A stretch of 64,000 nt of DNA. Origin: Bradyrhizobium sp. 186 (lineage in GTDB: Bacteria > Pseudomonadota > Alphaproteobacteria > Rhizobiales > Xanthobacteraceae). Position 1 is the stretch's first letter. Every line of letters starts with the position of its first letter. The stretch spans positions 4,092,001 through 4,156,000 of the forward strand of contig NZ_CP082164.1 in assembly GCF_023101685.1 (NCBI RefSeq), read 5' to 3'. The position numbers and the translations under genes are program-made. Shown here in pieces: positions 1-8,533 of the stretch. Below the pieces are notes generated by a model. The model was not told the origin of the DNA, searched no databases, and saw only the letters and a list, made by a program, of their open reading frames with translations.

Positions 1-1459
1 CAATGCGGCCTTCGCGCATCACATAGGCGCGGTCGCAGACATGGCAGATCTCGACCTGCTCGGACGAGATCATCAGAGCAGCCGCGCCTTCGGCCACCAG
101 CCGGTCGATCAGCGCGAAGATCTCGGACTTGGCGCCGATGTCGATACCTCGTGTGGGCTCGTCGAAGATGAAGAGTTTTGAACCGGCGGCGAGCCACTTG
201 CCGATCACGACCTTCTGCTGGTTACCGCCGGAGAGCAGGCCGACGGTCTGCCGCGCGCTCGGGGTAGCGATCCTGAGCTGCCGGATCAGGCCGTCGGACG
301 TGCGCTGCGCGCGGCGCTGGTCGAACAGGCCGCGCGGGAACAGTTTTCGCAGTGCCGAGACCACGAGATTGTCGCCGACCGAGCGCAGCAGGGCGAGGCC
401 TTCGCTCTTGCGGCTCTCCGGGATCAGTGCGATGCCGCGGCGTGCGGCGAGATCGGGCTCGCCGGAAATGGCCTTGCCGTCAAAGATGATCTCGCCGGAA
501 TTCACGGGATCGGCGCCGAAGATGGCACGCGCGACCTCGCTGCGACCCGAGCCGACCAGGCCGCACAGGCCGACGATCTCGCCCCGGCGCACCTCGATGT
601 TGATATCGGAGATACCGCTCGACGAGGTCAGGCCCTTGACCTCGAGCAGCACCTCGCCGGGCTTGTCGGCAAAATTGCGCGGATAAGTCATGTCCACGGT
701 GCGGCCGACCATCATGCGGACGAGCTGGTCCGGGGTGACGTCGGCCGGACGAACGCCATCGATGCGGCGGCCGTCGCGCAGGACGGTGATGCGGTCGCCG
801 AGCGCAAACACCTCCGCCATGCGATGCGAGATGTAGACGATGGAAACGCCATCGGCCTTGAGCCGCGCGATCAGCGCGAACAGGAGCTCTGTCTCGCGGT
901 CGGACAGCGCCGCGGTCGGCTCGTCCATCACCAGGATGCGTGCGTTCTGGCTGATCGCTTTCGCGATTTCGACCATCTGCTGTTGCGCCACGCCGAGCTT
1001 GTCGACGGTGGTCGAAGGATCGATTTCGAAGCCGATCATATCGAGCACGCGCTTGGCGTCGGCCAGGATTTTGCGGCGGTCGATCGTGCCGGGAATGCGG
1101 CCCTTTGGTTCGCGGCCGAGGAAGACGTTCTGCGCGATATCGAGATGGGGGACCAGCGAGAATTCCTGGAAGATCACGGCGATGCCGAGCTTTTGCGCGT
1201 CCGCGGTCGAGGTGATCGCGACCTTCTCGCCCTTGTAGTGAAACTCGCCGGCATCGGCGCGATAGGCGCCGCACAGTACCTTCATCAGGCTCGACTTGCC
1301 GGCGCCGTTCTCGCCGAGCAGCATGTGGATTTCCCCGGGGAAGACGGCAAAGGACACATCGTCGAGCGCCTTGACGCCGGGAAACTCCTTGCTGATGCCG
1401 CGCAGCTCGAGCAGCGGGATAGGCGAGGAAGGCTCAACGGCCGGTGCCGTGGTGCTCAT
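1..1459 (-). CDS. Sugar-type ABC transporter ATP-binding protein, partial (C-terminus beyond window)
   Basis: Translating the minus strand from the ATG at 1459 gives 486 codons, open to the window edge. The product is a duplicated ATPase of the RbsA/MglA/XylG type. The first nucleotide-binding domain has Walker A GENGAGKS near residue 47 and VMDEPTAALSD as Walker B. The second has the degenerate GLVGSGRSE loop, LSGGNQQKV signature and FDEPTRGID. Family members are about 500 residues, so only a few residues are missing. Its start overlaps the stop of the upstream FAD oxidase gene (ATGA), so it is the distal gene of the leftward catabolic operon, and permease and binding-protein genes probably lie just outside. 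The family energises ribose, xylose or galactose uptake; the substrate here may instead be an aromatic or polyol precursor of this pathway. Family assignment is secure, substrate is not. Confidence 0.93.
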   Translation of the reverse strand, partial: MSTTAPAVEPSSPIPLLELRGISKEFPGVKALDDVSFAVFPGEIHMLLGENGAGKSSLMKVLCGAYRADAGEFHYKGEKVAITSTADAQKLGIAVIFQEFSLVPHLDIAQNVFLGREPKGRIPGTIDRRKILADAKRVLDMIGFEIDPSTTVDKLGVAQQQMVEIAKAISQNARILVMDEPTAALSDRETELLFALIARLKADGVSIVYISHRMAEVFALGDRITVLRDGRRIDGVRPADVTPDQLVRMMVGRTVDMTYPRNFADKPGEVLLEVKGLTSSSGISDINIEVRRGEIVGLCGLVGSGRSEVARAIFGADPVNSGEIIFDGKAISGEPDLAARRGIALIPESRKSEGLALLRSVGDNLVVSALRKLFPRGLFDQRRAQRTSDGLIRQLRIATPSARQTVGLLSGGNQQKVVIGKWLAAGSKLFIFDEPTRGIDIGAKSEIFALIDRLVAEGAAALMISSEQVEICHVCDRAYVMREGRI

Positions 1460-2895
1460 GCGTGCGCTCCGCTTGCAAAGATCTTTCCCGGATTCATCAG
1501 GCCGTTCGGGTCGAGCGCGCTCTTGATCGACCGCATCACGTCGACGGCGTCGCCGAGCTCGTCAGCGAGATAATCGATCTTGCCGAGCCCGATGCCGTGC
1601 TCGCCGGTGCAGGTGCCGTCCATGGCGATCGCGCGGGCGACCATGCGGGCCTGGAGCGCCTTGGCGCCTTCGATCTCGTCCGGTTTTGCCGGATCGATCA
1701 GGATCAGCATGTGGAAATTGCCGTCGCCGACATGGCCGACGATCGGAGCGGTAAAGCCGTGCTCGTCCGCGTCTCGTCGCGTCTCCATCAGGCACTCCGC
1801 GAGCCGCGAGATCGGCACGCAGACGTCCGTGATCACGGCGCGGGCGCCGGGCCTTAAGCCGAGGCCGGCGTAGAGGGTGTTGTCGCGCGCGTGCCAGAGC
1901 CGGCTGCGGTCCTCGGCAGCCTTTGCCCAGGCAAAGCCGTGACCGCCATGATCGGCGGCGATTGTCTCCGCGGCTTCGGCCTGCTCGGCCGCGGACGTCT
2001 CGGAGCCATGGAATTCGAAGAACAGGGTCGGGGCCTCGCGATAGCCGAGCTTTGCATGGGCATTGATGCCGCGCATCATGACGTCGTCGAGCAGTTCGAT
2101 GCGCGCCACGGGAATTGCGGACTGGATCACGGAGATCGCGGTGTCGACGGCATCGTTCAGGGTGTCGAAGCTGCAAACGGCGGCCGAGATCGCCTGCGGC
2201 ACGGGATGCAGCTTCAGCGTGATCTCGGTGACGATGCCGAGGGTGCCTTCCGCCCCGACGAACAGCCGCGTCAGATCGTAGCCGGCGGCCGATTTCCGCG
2301 CGCGCTGCGAGGTGCGGATCACGCGCCCGTCGACCAGCACCACCTCGAGCGCCATGACATTGTCCTTCATGGTGCCGTAGCGCACCGCCATGGTGCCGGA
2401 AGCGCGCGTGGATGTCATGCCGCCGATCGAGGCATCCGCGCCGGGATCGATCGGGAAGAACAGGCCGGTGCCACGGAGCTCGGCGTTGAGCTGCTTTCGG
2501 GTGATGCCGGGCTGCACGACGACGTCCATGTCACTCTCGTGCACCGTCAGCACCTTGTTCATGCGCGCGAAATCGAAGCAGACGCCGCCCGCGACGGATG
2601 CTGCGTTGCCTTCAAGCGAGGTGCCGGCGCCGAACGGCACGATCGGCATATTCGCGCCGGCGCACAGCTTGACGATCTCGGCCACCTCCATCGTCGTCTC
2701 GGGGAAGACAACGATGTCCGGCGGCAGGTTGCGGTAGTGCGATTCGCTCTGCCCATGCTGATCGAGCACGCCGCGCGCAACGCTTGCGCGTGGACCGATC
2801 AGGCCTGTGAGGCGATCGGCCAATGTTGCTGTGCTGACCCGCGGTCCCATCCTCGCTCCCTGTCTGCTGCCGGATTCTTGTTGGTTCGGCTTCAT
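1456..2895 (-). CDS. FAD-binding oxidase, GlcD / D-lactate dehydrogenase family
   Basis: A 479-residue flavoprotein of the VAO/GlcD family, which oxidises 2-hydroxy acids or similar alcohols. The N-terminal FAD domain shows PFGAGTSLEGN near residue 96, the pyrophosphate-binding loop, and later the GGMTSTRASGT segment. The C-terminal cap carries the family hallmark GTCTGEHGIGLGK. Length matches D-lactate dehydrogenase/glycolate oxidase subunit D. The annotated ATG is the first; a second ATG at MGPRVST about 15 codons in is also possible. It sits between the intradiol dioxygenase and the ABC ATPase with almost no spacing, so it is part of the catabolic operon. It probably acts on a hydroxy acid generated by, or feeding, the ring-cleavage route; the substrate cannot be read from the sequence. 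Confidence 0.9.
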   Translation of the reverse strand: MKPNQQESGSRQGARMGPRVSTATLADRLTGLIGPRASVARGVLDQHGQSESHYRNLPPDIVVFPETTMEVAEIVKLCAGANMPIVPFGAGTSLEGNAASVAGGVCFDFARMNKVLTVHESDMDVVVQPGITRKQLNAELRGTGLFFPIDPGADASIGGMTSTRASGTMAVRYGTMKDNVMALEVVLVDGRVIRTSQRARKSAAGYDLTRLFVGAEGTLGIVTEITLKLHPVPQAISAAVCSFDTLNDAVDTAISVIQSAIPVARIELLDDVMMRGINAHAKLGYREAPTLFFEFHGSETSAAEQAEAAETIAADHGGHGFAWAKAAEDRSRLWHARDNTLYAGLGLRPGARAVITDVCVPISRLAECLMETRRDADEHGFTAPIVGHVGDGNFHMLILIDPAKPDEIEGAKALQARMVARAIAMDGTCTGEHGIGLGKIDYLADELGDAVDVMRSIKSALDPNGLMNPGKIFASGAHA

Positions 2896-2900
2896 TTGGC

Positions 2901-3785
2901 TTAGGCAGCTTGCGCGCTGCTCGCAACCTGCTTCAAGCCAAAATCATAGTTGAGGTGGAAATACTCGCTGTCCACCGTGCGACCATCCGGCGCACGGCCG
3001 GCCGGGTGGCGGACGAACTCGCGGATCAGGCTGTCCTTGACGCCGAACACCACGTCGCTGTCGAGATATCGGTCGCCGGCGACGAACACATGTGTCACGA
3101 GCTGCTCGAAGCCGGGCGCGGAAATCATGAAATGCACATGCGCCGGACGCCAGGGATGACGGCCCTGCACCTCCAGCATCTCGCCGACCGGACCGTCATG
3201 CGGAATGGGATAGGCGGCAGGCTTGATCGACCAAAAATGGAAGCGGCCATTCTGGTCGGTGTGGAAGCGGGCGCGCATCGCGAGATCGCCGATCTTGTCG
3301 AGCTGCTGCACGTCGTAATAGCCGTCATCGTCGGAATGCCAGACGTCCACGACCGCGCCGGCAAGCGGCCGTCCGTCGACGGTCGACACCGAGCCGGTGA
3401 CCAGCATCGGGTCCCCCTCCATCGGCCCGGAGATGTCGTCGCCCCTGTTCTTCTCCGGCGCAGCCTGGACGAAGAACGGTCCCAGCACCGTGGTCTCGGT
3501 GGCCCCTTCCGGCACCGGATGGTTGATCGCGTCGACCAGCATGGAGACGCCGACCGTGTCGGACAGCAGGATGAACTCCTGGCGCTTGTCGTCGCACATG
3601 TGACCGGTGCGGGTCAGGAAGTCGATGCCGTATTCCCATTCCTTCTGGGTCGGGCGGACCTCGCGGACGAAGGCATGAAGGTGCCGTACCAACGCTTCAC
3701 TGACCTGCTTGATCCGCGGATCGGTCGCGCCCTGGATCCGTTCCAGCACCGCATCCGTGATCGTATTCTCATTGAAGTTTCGCAT
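2901..3785 (-). CDS. Intradiol ring-cleavage dioxygenase, hydroxyquinol 1,2-dioxygenase type
   Basis: A 294-residue Fe(III) intradiol dioxygenase. The N-terminal helical dimerisation domain of catechol/hydroxyquinol dioxygenases (about residues 20-90) precedes the beta-sandwich. The four iron ligands are visible: Tyr157 in DGYYDVQ, Tyr192 in AYPIPHDGPVG, and His216 and His218 in RPAHVHF. The DGPVG stretch and VWHSDDDG context resemble hydroxyquinol rather than plain catechol enzymes. Expected reaction: hydroxyquinol plus O2 to maleylacetate, the substrate of the maleylacetate reductase encoded upstream in the same operon, which strongly supports the specificity. A catechol or chlorocatechol 1,2-dioxygenase is the alternative. 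The gene lies 5 bp before the FAD oxidase gene. Confidence 0.92.
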   Translation of the reverse strand: MRNFNENTITDAVLERIQGATDPRIKQVSEALVRHLHAFVREVRPTQKEWEYGIDFLTRTGHMCDDKRQEFILLSDTVGVSMLVDAINHPVPEGATETTVLGPFFVQAAPEKNRGDDISGPMEGDPMLVTGSVSTVDGRPLAGAVVDVWHSDDDGYYDVQQLDKIGDLAMRARFHTDQNGRFHFWSIKPAAYPIPHDGPVGEMLEVQGRHPWRPAHVHFMISAPGFEQLVTHVFVAGDRYLDSDVVFGVKDSLIREFVRHPAGRAPDGRTVDSEYFHLNYDFGLKQVASSAQAA

Positions 3786-3806
3786 ATGCGCCTCCTTTGA
3801 TCAGAG

Positions 3807-4703
3807 TTAGGGCTCGCCGAGGCCTGACAGCCGCTCGATGTGCTTGACGGTCGCGATGAAGTCGGTGTCGCCGTCGCCTTGCGCGACCAGCGAGCCGTAG
3901 GTCTCGCGTACCTGCGCGGCGAGCTGCAAGGGTACCCCCACGGCGTGGCCGGCCCCGAGGATGAGATCGAGGTCCTTGGCCATCTGCTTGCAGGAGAAAC
4001 TGGATTCGAAATCGCGCGTCCTGAGCGGGGCGGTCTTGTACTTCACCATCGGCGAGGCGACCGCGCTGTCGTCGAGCACCTTCAGAATGTCCTGCCAGGC
4101 GATGCCGCCCTTGCGCGCCAGCGCCAGGCTCTCGGCCATCATCGCCGCCGACACTGCGATCATCAGATTGACGGAAAGCTTGGCGTAGCGGGCTTCCTCA
4201 CCGGCGCCGAGATAGGTCTGCGCGCGCGTGAAGGCGGCGAACAACGGTTTTGCGGTTTCGAAGGCGTCCTTGGGGCCCGAGACGAAGCACGTCAGCGCGC
4301 CGGTGTGGACGATGCTGGCATTGCCGGAGACCGGCGCGCGCAGATAGGCAACACCGCGGGCCTCCGCGGCGGCGCCGACTTCAGCGGAAGCCTCGGCGCT
4401 CACGGTGCTGGTCTCGATCAGGACGGCTCCAGGGGTCATCGCGCCGATGAGACCGGTGGGGCCGAGCATCACGGCGCGCAAGACCGTATCATCGGGCAGG
4501 GACGTGACGATCACGGCGCGTCCGGCAACCGCTTCGGCCGGCGAGGCGGCGATGCCGATGCCTTGCGCGCGCGCATCGTTGAGCCGTGCCCCGTTCTGAT
4601 CGAAGGCGATCACGGCGTAGCCGGCTTTGGCGATGAGCACCGACATCGGCAGGCCCATCTTGCCGATCCCGATGAAGGCTACATTCTTCGAAGCGTCTGT
4701 CAT
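3807..4703 (-). CDS. NAD(P)-dependent beta-hydroxyacid dehydrogenase (3-hydroxyisobutyrate dehydrogenase-like)
   Basis: A 298-residue member of the 6-phosphogluconate/3-hydroxyisobutyrate dehydrogenase superfamily. The N-terminus carries the Rossmann motif FIGIGKMGLPM. The substrate loop resembles the usual DAPVSGG but reads RAPVSGNAS. The catalytic-lysine helix is seen as KLSVNLMIAVSAAMMAE around residue 175. Length is normal. It lies 21 bp from the dioxygenase gene and 21 bp from the amidohydrolase gene, all leftward. It probably interconverts a beta-hydroxy acid and its semialdehyde or keto acid. The exact step in this pathway is not evident, since a hydroxyquinol route does not need it. 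The operon may therefore process a larger substrate before the ring stage. Confidence 0.88.
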   Translation of the reverse strand: MTDASKNVAFIGIGKMGLPMSVLIAKAGYAVIAFDQNGARLNDARAQGIGIAASPAEAVAGRAVIVTSLPDDTVLRAVMLGPTGLIGAMTPGAVLIETSTVSAEASAEVGAAAEARGVAYLRAPVSGNASIVHTGALTCFVSGPKDAFETAKPLFAAFTRAQTYLGAGEEARYAKLSVNLMIAVSAAMMAESLALARKGGIAWQDILKVLDDSAVASPMVKYKTAPLRTRDFESSFSCKQMAKDLDLILGAGHAVGVPLQLAAQVRETYGSLVAQGDGDTDFIATVKHIERLSGLGEP

Positions 4704-4724
4704 TGTTCTCGTCCGTTGGCGCCT

Positions 4725-6098
4725 TCAGGCGGCGCGTCCCTGTCGTTCGATGTCCTGCACCAGCCGCTGGCCGGATTGCGCCAGCAATACTTTCTTTGGC
4801 TCCAGCCCCTCAGCCAGCAGCCGGCCGTTCCGTTTCTTCCAGACGCCATCGATCATGACAGCCTCGATATTGGCGAGGCTCGTCTGCATCACCACGGTGG
4901 AAACGGAATCGTGCACCGGGAAGAGGTTGAGATCGCTGGCGTTGATGACGACGAGGTCGGCGAGTTTGCCCGGCGTCAGCGAGCCGATCTGGTCCTCGCG
5001 GCCGAGCATGCGCGCGCCCTCCGTCGTGATCCAGCGCAGCGCCTCGCGCACGGGAATCGTGGTCGTCGCCGGGATGGTGCCGCTGGCCTTGCGCGCCTCC
5101 GCGTTATCCAGCGCCCGCTGCATCGAGAGCGCGACCCGTGCGGCGGAGAAGAGATCGCCGGCCAGCACGGATTCTAGATCGATGCCGACCGTCGGCCGAA
5201 CGCCCCGCTTCAAGAGCCGCCCGGTAATCGGAAAGCCGTGCCCCTGGATCATCTCGTTCTCCGGCGTCACCGAGAACGACACGCCGAGGTCGACCAGACG
5301 ATCGAGGAGATCGTCAGGCAGATCGTTGCCATGGACGATGTTGACGCCGGCACCGACGAGGCCGGCCTCGATCAGCTTCTCCCAGCCGCCCGGCGTCTTC
5401 GCCGGGCCGCCGCCCTGATGCATCGATGCGATCAGCTTCAGCTCCTGCGCCATGCGGAAATCATGCATGGCGACATCGAGCGTCGAATAGTGCGGACCGA
5501 GAATCGCAAGCCCGAGCGTGACGAGGCCGTCGCGGTTGGCGAGGGAGCCCGCCAACAGCCGCTCGACTTCGCGGCGCAGATGGGGGACTTCCGAGAAATG
5601 CGGCTCGCCCGGCTTCGGTTCGGGCTTCGGCGAGCCGTGGAAGAACGCGGCGCGAATGCCGCTCTCGATCAGGCCGCGCACGGCGGCATCGGTATGCTCA
5701 GGTGTCGGATTGTTGTGGCACCAGTCGACCAGGGTGGTGGTGCCGCAATTGATCTGGTTCAACGCGCCGACCAGCGTCGCGATGTAGACGTCCTCCGGCC
5801 GGAACACGGTTGCAAGGCCGGCATGCATGCGGCGGAAATATTCGAGCAACGTCCAGTTCGCGGCATAGCCGCGTAGCGCAGTTTGCCAGGTGTGCATATG
5901 CGCGTTGATCAGGCCCGGGATGACGATGCGCCCCGTGCCGTCCACGATCTCGGTTTCGGCCGCGCCGCTACCGAGGTCGATGCCGGGGCGCACGTCGATG
6001 ATTCGCTTCCCTTCGACCAGCACATCGCCGGTGCGCAGGTCGCCAATCCTGTCATCCATGCTGATGACGACCGCGGATTTGATCAGCGTGCGCCGCAT
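4725..6098 (-). CDS. Metal-dependent amidohydrolase, chlorohydrolase/cytosine-deaminase-like family
   Basis: A 457-residue amidohydrolase with the composite domain made of N- and C-terminal strands (FIVVNASDLN, TVVMQTSLANIEAVM) around a TIM barrel. Metal-site signatures are NAHMHTWQ (HxH), SMHQGGG, NIVHGND and the barrel-end Asp in VGIDLES. The usual GTDG is replaced by GIDL. Relatives include AtzB/TrzN-like s-triazine hydrolases, SsnA, and guanine/hydroxydechloroatrazine deaminases. It is 4 bp from the maleylacetate reductase gene in the same operon. It may hydrolyse an amide, amino or chloro substituent from an aromatic or heterocyclic precursor; this is inferred from family and context only. 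Confidence 0.88.
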   Translation of the reverse strand: MRRTLIKSAVVISMDDRIGDLRTGDVLVEGKRIIDVRPGIDLGSGAAETEIVDGTGRIVIPGLINAHMHTWQTALRGYAANWTLLEYFRRMHAGLATVFRPEDVYIATLVGALNQINCGTTTLVDWCHNNPTPEHTDAAVRGLIESGIRAAFFHGSPKPEPKPGEPHFSEVPHLRREVERLLAGSLANRDGLVTLGLAILGPHYSTLDVAMHDFRMAQELKLIASMHQGGGPAKTPGGWEKLIEAGLVGAGVNIVHGNDLPDDLLDRLVDLGVSFSVTPENEMIQGHGFPITGRLLKRGVRPTVGIDLESVLAGDLFSAARVALSMQRALDNAEARKASGTIPATTTIPVREALRWITTEGARMLGREDQIGSLTPGKLADLVVINASDLNLFPVHDSVSTVVMQTSLANIEAVMIDGVWKKRNGRLLAEGLEPKKVLLAQSGQRLVQDIERQGRAA

Positions 6099-6102
6099 CG
6101 CC

Positions 6103-7182
6103 TCAGGCCGCCGCTTCGATTGCGACCGGCGGCTCGCCGGCCCAGGCGCGCGCGATCAGGTCACCGATGGCGTTGCGCTCGAGCGGGCGCGGATTCCAGT
6201 AGGCGTTGGTGACGGCGAGATCGGCCGCCTTGTCGATGCCGCTCTCGGGCATGCCGATATCGCGCAAGGCAAGCTTTGCATCCAGCCGCTTCGCGAGGTC
6301 GTAGAGCCCCTGCGAGGCATCGGTAACACCGATCGCGCGCGAGATGCGCACCATCGCGTCGGGCACGGCGGGTGCGTTGTAGGCCAGCGCATGCGGCAGC
6401 ACGATGGTGTGGGTCTCGGCGTGCGGCAGATCGAACGTGCCGCCGAGCGTGTGGCAGAGCTTGTGATGCAGCGCCATGCCGACGGTGCCGAGGCACACGC
6501 CGCACAGCCAGGCGCCATAGAGCGCTTCGGTGCGGGCCTCGCGGTCGTCGCTCTTGGCCGCAATGGCGGGCAGGGCGCGGGCCAGCGCCCGGATGCCTTC
6601 TTCCGCCATCAGCGCGGTGACGGGATTGGCGTCGCGCGCGTAAAGCGCTTCCACCGCATGCGCAATCGCGTTGATGCCGGAGGTCGCAGCCAGGCTCGCC
6701 GGCAGCGTCAGGGTGAGATCGACGTCGTAGATCACGGTCTCCGGCAGCACCGCCGCATCGCGCACCGTGGTCTTCAGGCCGTTCTCGGTCTGGCCGACGA
6801 TCGGTGTCATCTCGGAGCCGGCATAGGTGGTCGGAATGCAGAGCTGGTTGACGCCAGTGCGCAAGGCCAGCGCCTTGCCAAGGCCAGTCGTCGATCCGCC
6901 GCCGAGTGACACGACGCAGTCGGCATCGCACGCCTTCATCGCTGTGAGCGCGCGCTCCGTGACGTCGACCGGCGTATGCATGGTGGCGCCCGGGAAAAGC
7001 CCGGCATAGAGCGGGCCGAGAGCCTCACCAAGGCTCTTGCCTTGCGCCTCCTGCTGCGGCGTCGTCAGCACCAGCGCGCGCTTGCCGCCGAGCCGCTCGA
7101 TCTCGGCTTTGGCCGAAGCCAAGGTTCCGCTGCCGAACACGACGCGGCAAGGCAGGTTTTCAAAGGTGAACGAACCGATCAT
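6103..7182 (-). CDS. Maleylacetate reductase
   Basis: A 359-residue member of the iron-type alcohol dehydrogenase superfamily, matching the length of maleylacetate reductases. Visible are the nucleotide-binding segment VVSLGGGSTTGLGKALAL, the PTTYAGSEMTPI motif, the central helix with GINAIAHAVEALYA, and HHKLCHTLGG with LPHAETHTIVLPHA. Expected reaction: NAD(P)H-dependent reduction of maleylacetate to 3-oxoadipate, which enters the beta-ketoadipate pathway. The start codon overlaps the stop of the small barrel protein gene upstream (ATGA). With the intradiol dioxygenase it defines the lower hydroxyquinol pathway. Confidence 0.94.
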   Translation of the reverse strand: MIGSFTFENLPCRVVFGSGTLASAKAEIERLGGKRALVLTTPQQEAQGKSLGEALGPLYAGLFPGATMHTPVDVTERALTAMKACDADCVVSLGGGSTTGLGKALALRTGVNQLCIPTTYAGSEMTPIVGQTENGLKTTVRDAAVLPETVIYDVDLTLTLPASLAATSGINAIAHAVEALYARDANPVTALMAEEGIRALARALPAIAAKSDDREARTEALYGAWLCGVCLGTVGMALHHKLCHTLGGTFDLPHAETHTIVLPHALAYNAPAVPDAMVRISRAIGVTDASQGLYDLAKRLDAKLALRDIGMPESGIDKAADLAVTNAYWNPRPLERNAIGDLIARAWAGEPPVAIEAAA

Positions 7183-7502
7183 GCGCCGGTCTCTTTGATG
7201 GGATAATCGACCTGGAAGCGCCCGGTTCGCAAGTCGCCCAGCGCCTCGCGCACGCGCAGATGTTCCGGGTGGGTGGCATAGGCCTTCAGGGCCGCGTTGT
7301 CGGCGAATTCGGAGACCAGGACGACGTCGCAGGCATAATCGACATCGCTGACGTCGACGCCGACCTCAATATGAGTGAGGCCGTCGATCAGGCCCTTGAG
7401 GCCTTCGAACAGGGTTTTGACCTTGGTTCGGGCTGCCGCGCGCTCCGCGGGCGTGTCCCCGCGCAGCCGCCACATTACGATGTGCTTGATCGGTCCCGAC
7501 AT
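7179..7502 (-). CDS. Dabb-domain (stress-responsive alpha/beta barrel) protein
   Basis: A 107-residue protein starting at the ATG at 7502, which is preceded by GAGGAAA at ribosome-binding distance. A longer frame runs upstream but crosses the promoter region. The sequence has the Dabb signature: IKHIVMWRL at the N-terminus, GLTHIEVGVDV in the middle, and VVLVSEFADNAALKAYATHPEH near the end. Dabb proteins are small dimeric alpha/beta barrels found in aromatic-degradation operons, often with no proven activity. It is the first gene of the leftward operon and overlaps the maleylacetate reductase start. A role as a decarboxylase, cyclase or binding partner is possible but unproven. Confidence 0.88.
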   Translation of the reverse strand: MSGPIKHIVMWRLRGDTPAERAAARTKVKTLFEGLKGLIDGLTHIEVGVDVSDVDYACDVVLVSEFADNAALKAYATHPEHLRVREALGDLRTGRFQVDYPIKETGA

Positions 7503-7543
7503 TTCCCAGATTTCCTCGCCTGCTATCTTGCTTGTTGGTGGCA

Positions 7544-7609
7544 TTTTGCCTTGCAGAAATCGGAAATAAAGGTCAAATTTTGCAAGTCTCTTTTCCGATT
7601 TTGGCAAAA
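7544..7609. promoter_or_regulatory. Inverted-repeat control region between LysR gene and catabolic operon
   Basis: The divergent spacer contains nested inverted repeats. An outer TTTTGCC (7544-7550) pairs with GGCAAAA (7603-7609). An inner AAATCGGAAA (7557-7566) pairs with TTTCCGATTT (7592-7601). The right arms abut the LysR ATG at 7610. The position fits a LysR-type autoregulatory and activator site; that function is inferred. Confidence 0.5.
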
Positions 7610-8533
7610 ATGGACAGGCTGCTCCAACTCGAGGTTTTCTCCAGAACGGCCGAACTCGGCAGCCTCTCCAAGGCCGCCGAGATCTTGCGAATGTCGAATG
7701 CGGCGGCAAGCCGGCATCTCAGCGCGCTGGAGGAGCGGCTCGCGGTCCGTCTGATCGAGCGCAACACGCGTCGGCAATGGCTGACCGAAGCCGGGCAGGA
7801 GCTGTTGCAGCGCTGCGGTACGCTTCTGAACGAGCTCGCCGAGGCCGAGGCCGCCGTCAGCGACCGCGCGCTGTCGCCCAAGGGAATGTTGCGCGTCACG
7901 AGTTCGCTGTCGTTTGCAATGATCTACCTGGCGCCGATGCTGCCCGCCTTCCGCGCGCTCTATCCGAATCTGAGCGTGCAGATCATAGCCGCCAACCGCT
8001 ATCCTGATTTCATCGAGGCCGGCATCGATGTTGCGATCCGCACGCGGGAGCAGGAGCCGGACTCCAACATCATCGTCCGCCGTATCGGCCAGATGCGCCG
8101 CGTGCTGGCAGCCGCGCCGTCATATCTCGTGAGCCACGGCCAACCGGAACAGCCCGCCGATCTCGCGCGTCACAACATGCTGGTCTACAATCTTGCGAAC
8201 GACCCGTATTCCCTGCGTCTGCGAAAGGGCAATGGCGCGCAAACGGTTCGCATCACGCCGACACTCGAGAGCAATGATGGTCAAATCATCCGTGGAGCGG
8301 CGCTCGCAGGTCTCGGCATTCTCATCCAGCCGCTCTACATCGTTCAGAGCGACATCGCAGCGGGCCGCCTTGTCCCGGTCCTGATGGATTGGGAGCTGCC
8401 TCTGCTCACCATGAACGTCGCATATCAGAATCGTGCGGGGCTGCCCGCCAAGATCAGGGTCTTTTCCGACTTCCTGGTGACTTACATCCGCGAGCGTTCG
8501 GAGCCGGGGATATGGATAGACGCAACGAAGTGA
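7610..8533 (+). CDS. LysR-family transcriptional regulator
   Basis: A 307-residue regulator from the ATG at 7610 (MDRLLQLEVFSRTAELGS). The winged helix-turn-helix occupies about residues 1-60, with LSKAAEILRMSNAAASRHL as the recognition region and LAVRLIERNTRRQWLTEAG as the wing. The type-2 periplasmic-binding-like effector domain follows from about residue 88. An upstream in-frame start at 7532 would run through the spacer repeats and is less likely. The gene is divergent from the hydroxyquinol operon with a 107-bp spacer, so it very likely controls that operon and itself, with an aromatic intermediate as probable inducer. Confidence 0.92.
   Translation: MDRLLQLEVFSRTAELGSLSKAAEILRMSNAAASRHLSALEERLAVRLIERNTRRQWLTEAGQELLQRCGTLLNELAEAEAAVSDRALSPKGMLRVTSSLSFAMIYLAPMLPAFRALYPNLSVQIIAANRYPDFIEAGIDVAIRTREQEPDSNIIVRRIGQMRRVLAAAPSYLVSHGQPEQPADLARHNMLVYNLANDPYSLRLRKGNGAQTVRITPTLESNDGQIIRGAALAGLGILIQPLYIVQSDIAAGRLVPVLMDWELPLLTMNVAYQNRAGLPAKIRVFSDFLVTYIRERSEPGIWIDATK

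Noticed and set aside
480..1274. 264-codon leftward open frame in the ABC ATPase region
   Set aside because: It is an Arg-rich alternative frame of the clearly recognisable sugar-type ATPase that is cut by the window edge.
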